Of a stretch of 13,287 nt of DNA, positions 9,007-13,287 are shown in pieces. The stretch lies in assembly GCA_001929475.1 (NCBI GenBank), contig LXFE01000495.1, positions 1 to 13,287 on the forward strand, written 5' to 3'. Under the pieces are notes generated by a model. The model was not told the DNA's origin. It searched no databases and was given only the letters and a program-made list of their open reading frames with translations. The position numbers and the translations under genes are program-made. This stretch comes from Neolecta irregularis DAH-3 (lineage: Eukaryota; Ascomycota; Neolectomycetes; Neolectales; Neolectaceae). Positions within the stretch are counted from its first letter, which is position 1, and every line of letters begins with the position of its first letter.

Positions 9007-9060
9007 GGCTTAGAAATCTTCCCAACAGTCCGCCGGCGGGCGGATGGTTGGACACACTGA
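9007..9060 (+). repeat. Dispersed repeat, copy 2
   Basis: Matches 4331-4382; the first 26 bases agree at 23 positions. Within it TCCGCC-GGCG-GGCGGA (9029-9044) is itself a short inverted repeat. Confidence 0.5.
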
Positions 9061-9498
9061 TCCAGGACGACAAAAGGTCTACAGATCCAAATAAAAAACA
9101 AAAAAGCCAGCTCTAGAGTGGTTCATTAGGTCGAACGCAAAAAAACCAGTATGGACAATTTGTTCCACGTTAGTTACAAGGGGATACTGCAGGACCCAAA
9201 TATACTATTTCAGGTGCTGATGCTGATCTCCGATATCAATGGGCAGCATGTTTCGTTCGTAAATATTGGTTAATGAACTACAGAAAGAAAGATTCAAAAG
9301 AAGTTGTGTAGAAAGATTTTAGGATGTACCTCAGGACATTTCTTTGTCATCTCTGGTCGAGGCTCTAATTTCCTTGATTATGGGCTTCCCAAAGTGAACA
9401 AAAACACGTATCGATATCTATGACATGTATATAACTTTTCAAACTGATCTGAATGAAGAAACTCTCAGTGACTAACTAGGCCCATTTACTTGAAGCCG

Positions 9499-11883
9499 TT
9501 AATGAGCATCCATCCCACCTCGTCGACCTCGAGTAACAGATCTGTGTGTAATCCAGTCACTTCGTCGCGGAATAGGAGGACCAAGATTATCGCCTTGCTC
9601 GAAGCTTATCCAAGCACTTGAAACGCTAACGGTGAGACTTGTGACATCATTCTTTTCCACAACGGTTCCGTCGACCTTTCATTTACAATCTTGGTCAATT
9701 ATAGAGTGTGTACCTTCTGAACACGCCAATGAAGATTGGCTCGAAGATATGGTTCAACCTGGCTCTGATCGAGACCAATATGAGCCTCAATCAATGCACC
9801 AGTTAAGGGGATAGTCCCACTCGTAATAATATTTGCATCACGTTGTCTTTCGCAGTTACCACAACGACTGCTCGGCGGATTAGCGAAAACGGAGTGCAAT
9901 CCGACCATGGTTTTCGTGGTAGCCCAATTATCTGAATCTTCTGGAACAGGACCGAGGAATATGTAGATAAAGAAACTCCCATGGACCGCATATTTGAGGA
10001 TGCGAAGATTGACGAGCCATTCTCGATAGCCGTTTGAATCATGGGGAATGGAATGGCTTTGCATTATGTCGAATTTATCTTCAGTACGGTCATCCCATGA
10101 AACTCGTCAGCGAGATATATTGGAAAACATACCTTGGTCGCCCAAATTTTTCCCTGTTTGCAGATGAGGGCCTTCACTGGTCTTTCCTGAAGTGACTACA
10201 GATTCAATTTAATGATCCTGTTTAAAGAAAGACCTGAAGGAAGGGAAACAGTGCTCTTCTTTTCAAAGACGGAGGTTTTCAGTGGATGCGACTTTGGTTC
10301 GGTTTCGCTGGGCTTGACTTTGCCACTCAACACTTGGGCATCCCTTGCTTTTACCAAATCACTTTGTTGAACGAAAACATCTTTCCCAATGTTAGGCGTA
10401 GCTGCAACCGGGATATTTTTAAACATCTGGGGACTATATAACTCACTGACTCTTCCGAGCATGAATTGCTGAAGAGAGGACGGAGATTGCTTACCCGCGA
10501 GAACAAAATCAGGGTATGTATATCCAAGTTGATTCCAATCTCGACAAGCATTACTATTCCAATACTTCAAATCGTCAATATGGAAGGGATACAGATCTGA
10601 ATCGGCATGTACTAGACTTCCCATAGCAGACATGAAGGTTCCGAAGGGGGACGGTCCTGGTGTAACCCAGACGTCTGGGTTGATAGTTTGCCAGATAGCG
10701 GTGAGACGATCGACTTGAACGTGAAGAAGCCAGAATATGGAATCAAAGGCTTAATGATTAGAAACCGCAAGAAAGATTAATCACAACCTGCGAAGTCTGG
10801 GGAAGCCATATGTCCTTCGCCACCGACTACTACGTGAAGTGTGTCGTGAATGGATTCAACACTGTCGTAGGCATGAGGATGTTCCTCCGTGAAGGTATGA
10901 TTTGAAAAGACCTCCCATGATTTAACATGTGTTAAAAGGGCATAAGTTCGATCTCGGATGTGCTGTCGGATATTATTTAAAGATCTAGCAAGTCGGTAAG
11001 ACTTCCATGCGTGAATGAGAATACGCAGAAACTCGACGGGGCTGACTAGTAGCATTTGCTCTAGTGTTGTTTGGGTATCGCAAGGTTCGTGGCCAAATAG
11101 CCCATTGAGGCCCGTTTTCTCCAAAATCCTTTCCAACAGGGTTGAACTTGAAGGAGTATAATGGATTAGGAATCGTTTGTTGGCCGGTCGGGGTAGTAAC
11201 TATGACCGTTTCATCGCGAAGGAATATATCTGGCAATGTGATGTCTAATGCGAAATCCCAATACGGTACCCGCAAGAGGCTTGCTGCTTCAAGCCATCGC
11301 GAACGACTCTTTTGAGGGAACTCACCAGCGATCTTTTGAGCAGCTAGGTATACAGATTGCTTCAAAACTCAGAAGTTCTGCTCATGTTAAGAAAATACCT
11401 CATATAAGCTGACAAATGGACGATGCCAAGAGGCGCTAGAATCAATATGTAGAAATGAAGGAAATCATCGCACAAAATGGTGACTAAAAATGTTAGCAAT
11501 GATGTCAAGCTGAAACTGTCAAATCTTACCTCCATGTTGGCAATAACCTTCAAACCGAGATGGGTCGGAACTGTTGGTAGTGACGCCATCCCAGGCTACG
11601 TAAGGCCTGCCATGGATGCCTGAGCCAGTCAGTGAGCCTCTAGCAAGGAGAGAACCTGCAATCTGGAACCAACTTGTGACAGAATCTTCAGCAGCTTTCT
11701 GCAATTCTGCATTTGCGAGAATAAACCTATACTGAGCCTATAATTTCCATTTGCAATGGTATACAGGTTTAAGACATCTGCATCCTTGACAAATTCCCGA
11801 ATTTCCTTTCGAGGGGGGGGTAATGCTCCGGCAGGAATCACGACAGGTACTCCGGTTACATGATAGTGAGATTTAGAAGTCAT
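9499..11883 (-). CDS. tyrB: tyrosinase (polyphenol oxidase) with complete copper sites, 11 exons
   Basis: Predicted type-3 copper monophenol/diphenol oxidase making o-quinones, precursors of melanin. Exons: 11883-11765, 11726-11656, 11619-11530, 11483-11474, 11435-11399, 11359-11025, 10984-10788, 10749-10234, 10195-10133, 10078-9714, 9675-9499; introns are 36-54 nt. The product is 659 residues without a signal peptide. Copper-A: GIHGRPY (H66), GYCQH (H92, with C90 for the thioether), SWHRPF (H101), then PYWDFALD (141-148). Copper-B: ESIHDTLH (H267, H271) and FWLLHVQVDRL (H296). YTYPDF (363-368) marks the end of the catalytic domain. A Lys/Ser-rich linker follows, then the C-terminal shielding domain from GYREW (496) with CGNC (552-555), like the CxxC linked to copper loading in Aspergillus MelB. 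Unusual: DSIFW instead of DPIFW, and Leu295 where most have the first of two His. The acceptor of intron 9 is ambiguous (10079 or 10103), giving 659 or 667 residues. Confidence 0.92.
11474..11483 (-). other. 10-nt microexon of tyrB
   Basis: TCACCATTTT on the minus strand, between introns 11484-11529 (46 nt, branch-like TGCTAAC) and 11436-11473 (38 nt). It completes HGVTIFASWH with the family's nine-residue histidine spacing. Same size and position as in tyrA. Confidence 0.85.
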
Positions 11884-11928
11884 CAGTTGACAAACTAGGA
11901 GGGATTTTCTGAGGGCCCAGATGAGCCA

Positions 11929-11935
11929 TTTTATA
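11929..11935 (-). promoter_or_regulatory. TATA box of tyrB
   Basis: TATAAAA read on the minus strand, 45 bases before the tyrB start codon. This is a normal position for a fungal TATA element with a short leader. No equivalent box is obvious in front of tyrA. Confidence 0.5.
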
Positions 11936-12080
11936 GATTTCTACTAGTTATCAAGATTTCTTTATGTGGTAGAGATTTCCGGTAATGCAGGGAACGGTGT
12001 TACGACAGTAGCTCGTGGAAATAAAGAGGGGTATAATGTAAGCTATGCGCTTAGAAGTATGATAAGATCAAATGTTATAA

Positions 12081-12145
12081 CTAGCCAAAGTAGACGTACT
12101 TCTTACAAAGGAGCATACTTACCCTAAGTATTCGTACTTGGCTAG
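12081..12145. repeat. Nested imperfect inverted repeat
   Basis: The outer arms are CTAGCCAA (12081-12088) and TTGGCTAG (12138-12145), with imperfect pairing continuing inward (GTA/TAC). The inner arms are ATACTTA and TAAGTAT around CCC (12115-12131). It resembles a very small palindromic element or the core of a non-autonomous element; no target duplication was established. Confidence 0.6.
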
Positions 12146-12196
12146 GAATATCCTTCCGTCTTTGTGTACTTCCAGTCAAGCCACCTTGCCGTATTA

Positions 12197-12227
12197 GTAA
12201 GATATACCCTTTGGGTATATCCTTACA
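12197..12227. repeat. Inverted repeat with 3-nt loop
   Basis: GATATACCC, TTT, GGGTATATC (12201-12221) is perfect over nine bases per arm. Pairing extends outward to GTAA/TTAC if one base bulges. Confidence 0.75.
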
Positions 12228-12426
12228 TATAATATCTGGATGGACAAAATGAATCATGAAGCAGGATATCGATGTCACAGGGCTTCCGCCTTCCCATTGA
12301 GATCTTGAAGAATAGTCTTTATTTCATACGACTTGCGAACTTCCCTGCTTGATATTAGGGTAAACTTGTCCTGGCTAGCCTGTCCAACACTGGTCCTGGT
12401 CAGAGTTGCTAATAAGTCATCCAAGT

Positions 12427-12530
12427 CAGACTTGCTTGCTTACTTGTTTATAAGCAAGTAAGCAAGTAAGCAAGTAAGCAAGTAAGCAAGTAAGCAAGTA
12501 AGCAAGTAAGCAAGTAAGCAAGTAAGTCTG
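12427..12530. repeat. 8-bp satellite array bounded by 20-bp inverted repeats
   Basis: AAGCAAGT is repeated without interruption nine and a half times at 12452-12527. The left flank CAGACTTGCTTGCTTACTTG (12427-12446) is the reverse complement of the array end (12511-12530) except at one base. A shorter remnant of the same units follows at 12544-12559. Because the left arm is in the opposite orientation to the array, it can fold back on any of several units. The minus-strand frame through it (LLTCLLAY repeated) is an artefact. Confidence 0.95.
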
Positions 12531-12895
12531 GAAGACAAAAAGTAGCAAGTAAGCAAGTACAATAACGTAGATTTGCTTGATTGGACTTGATAGACTTGAC
12601 AGTTCAAGACTTTTAATGAGACAATAATATTTTCGTAATATATCTACCAAAATCTGTCTGCGTTATCCCAGGAGATATTATTACATTAAAATGTCAATTC
12701 CAATCGTCAATCAATATGGATTCCGGCGATCTTACCACAGCGAATATTAATTTTTCAAGACCAGACAGCTTCCGTATCACTCAGCGAGATTGATATATCA
12801 ATATCAACTCCTGGTCCTGAACTTAATAATGATGATGACAACTATGATAGCATTGATTGGAACCAACTACCAGATTACCAAAGGCCCTATAAAGT
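12531..12895. other. AT-rich intergenic stretch between two repeat arrays
   Basis: Apart from a few satellite units at the left edge, I see only AT-rich sequence and short open frames with no protein features. Confidence 0.5.
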
Positions 12896-13133
12896 AACAG
12901 GTGAGAGGGCAGAGACGATAACGGATCAGGAGGGGAGCAGTAACAGGCGAGAAGAGCAGGCGATAACAGGCGAGAAGAGCAGGCGATAACAGGCGAGAGG
13001 GCGGGTGGTAAAGAGCGATTAGGGCGGGCAGTAACGGGCGAGGAGGGAAGGCGATAATGGGCGAGGAGGGCGGGGCAGTAATGGGCGGAGGAGTGAGAGG
13101 AAGCGAGTAGGGCAGTAAGAGGAAGCAAACAGA
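12896..13133. repeat. Purine-rich 23-bp minisatellite
   Basis: The clearest units are TAACAGGCGAGAAGAGCAGG plus CGA at 12941-12963 and 12964-12986, identical to each other, with a degenerate third at 12987-13009. Variants built on GTAAC/TAATGGGCGAGGAGGG follow to about 13133. The plus strand is almost entirely A and G apart from single C and T positions within units. The long minus-strand frame (repeats of SPVIACSS, LLAHY and similar) is a product of the repeat and not a gene. Confidence 0.85.
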
Positions 13134-13235
13134 GCCTTTTCCATGTCATTTTGATAACGCGATAAATCCCTACAATCTAATATCACGTGATACCGCCCAT
13201 TGGCCCATAGACCATAGGCCGGGCTTTTTCCATAG

Positions 13236-13264
13236 TCCAGTCCATGAACTTTTAATGGACTGGA
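13236..13264. repeat. 10-bp inverted repeat near the right edge
   Basis: TCCAGTCCAT (13236-13245) and ATGGACTGGA (13255-13264) are perfect arms around nine bases. The flanks hold further CCAT/ATGG words (CCCATTGG, GTCCATGGTCCAT), so this may be the end of a repeat continuing past the window. Confidence 0.7.
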
Positions 13265-13287
13265 TTAAGTCCATGGTCCATCCACAA

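Larger units (their letters stand above)
8269..9498. other. Spacer between the two tyrosinase genes
   Basis: About 1.2 kb. The right 400 bases should hold the 3' UTR of tyrB and the left 100 bases the 5' region of tyrA. The centre (about 8500-9060) is distinctly richer in G and C than its flanks and contains overlapping open frames up to 106 codons on both strands. None has a recognisable domain, a convincing start or membrane segments, so none is called. It also holds a hairpin (8865-8891) and a dispersed repeat (9007-9060). Confidence 0.5.
11884..12426. other. Intergenic region upstream of tyrB, with hairpins
   Basis: No supported gene. The first 100 bases are the tyrB promoter region. The rest holds several inverted repeats, listed separately. 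Confidence 0.5.

Noticed and set aside
8425-9073. Overlapping open frames on both strands in the GC-rich spacer
   Set aside because: GC-rich DNA has few stop codons. The frames overlap each other, have no recognisable domain and lack a convincing start or splice logic.
5833-11883. Tyrosinase genes read at first as pseudogenes with many frameshifts and stops
   Set aside because: Every apparent break coincides with a GT..AG segment of 33-54 nt whose removal restores family motifs and exact spacing, and the total coding lengths are multiples of three. Two independent genes show the same exon lengths.
12452-12527. Repeat array considered as CRISPR
   Set aside because: There are no spacers: units of eight bases abut directly, and the genome is eukaryotic.
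12426-12650. Leucine-rich membrane-like open frame (LLTCLLAY repeats) on the minus strand
   Set aside because: It is the translation of the 8-bp satellite; eight-base units cycle through all frames every 24 bases and stay open without selection.
12823-13149. 108-codon minus-strand open frame
   Set aside because: Produced by the 23-bp purine-rich minisatellite, which lacks stop codons in that frame; no domain or compositional sign of a gene.

Overview
The window is fungal nuclear DNA, most likely from a filamentous ascomycete (Pezizomycotina). It has intron-rich protein genes with GT..AG introns, a 40S and a 60S ribosomal protein gene with fungal-type sequences, two type-3 copper tyrosinases of the fungal kind with a C-terminal CxxC domain, and TTAGGG-type telomeric sequence. 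The ribosomal proteins mix Pezizomycotina-like and fission-yeast-like stretches, and the introns are very short (mostly 33-46 nt). This would fit an early-diverging class, but I cannot name the organism.

Left part (1-1885): a possible gene start runs off the left edge. It is followed by a divergent pair, ribosomal protein uS9/RPS16 on the minus strand and eL13/RPL13 on the plus strand. They share a roughly 200-bp promoter holding a HomolD-type box (CAGTCACA) and a TTAGGGTT element. Middle left (1886-5832): mostly non-coding, with a 78-bp duplication whose two copies are separated by a short telomere-like tract. Two small membrane-protein genes lie here, at 3134-3427 (plus) and 4509-4874 (minus); each carries a PPxY motif near its N terminus.

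Centre (5833-11883): two minus-strand tyrosinase genes in direct tandem, here called tyrA (5833-8268) and tyrB (9499-11883). Read frame by frame they look broken. When very short introns are removed, both give continuous proteins (671 and 659 residues), and the first seven coding exons have identical lengths in the two genes, including a 10-nt microexon in the copper-A loop. TyrB keeps all six predicted copper histidines. TyrA has tyrosine in place of the first copper-A histidine and other changes at conserved positions, so it may not be a normal tyrosinase.

Right part (11884-13287): no gene that I can support. It holds several hairpins, an 8-bp satellite flanked by 20-bp inverted repeats, a purine-rich 23-bp minisatellite and a terminal-looking inverted repeat, as expected of a gene-poor repeat zone. 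No transposase, tRNA or rRNA was recognised.
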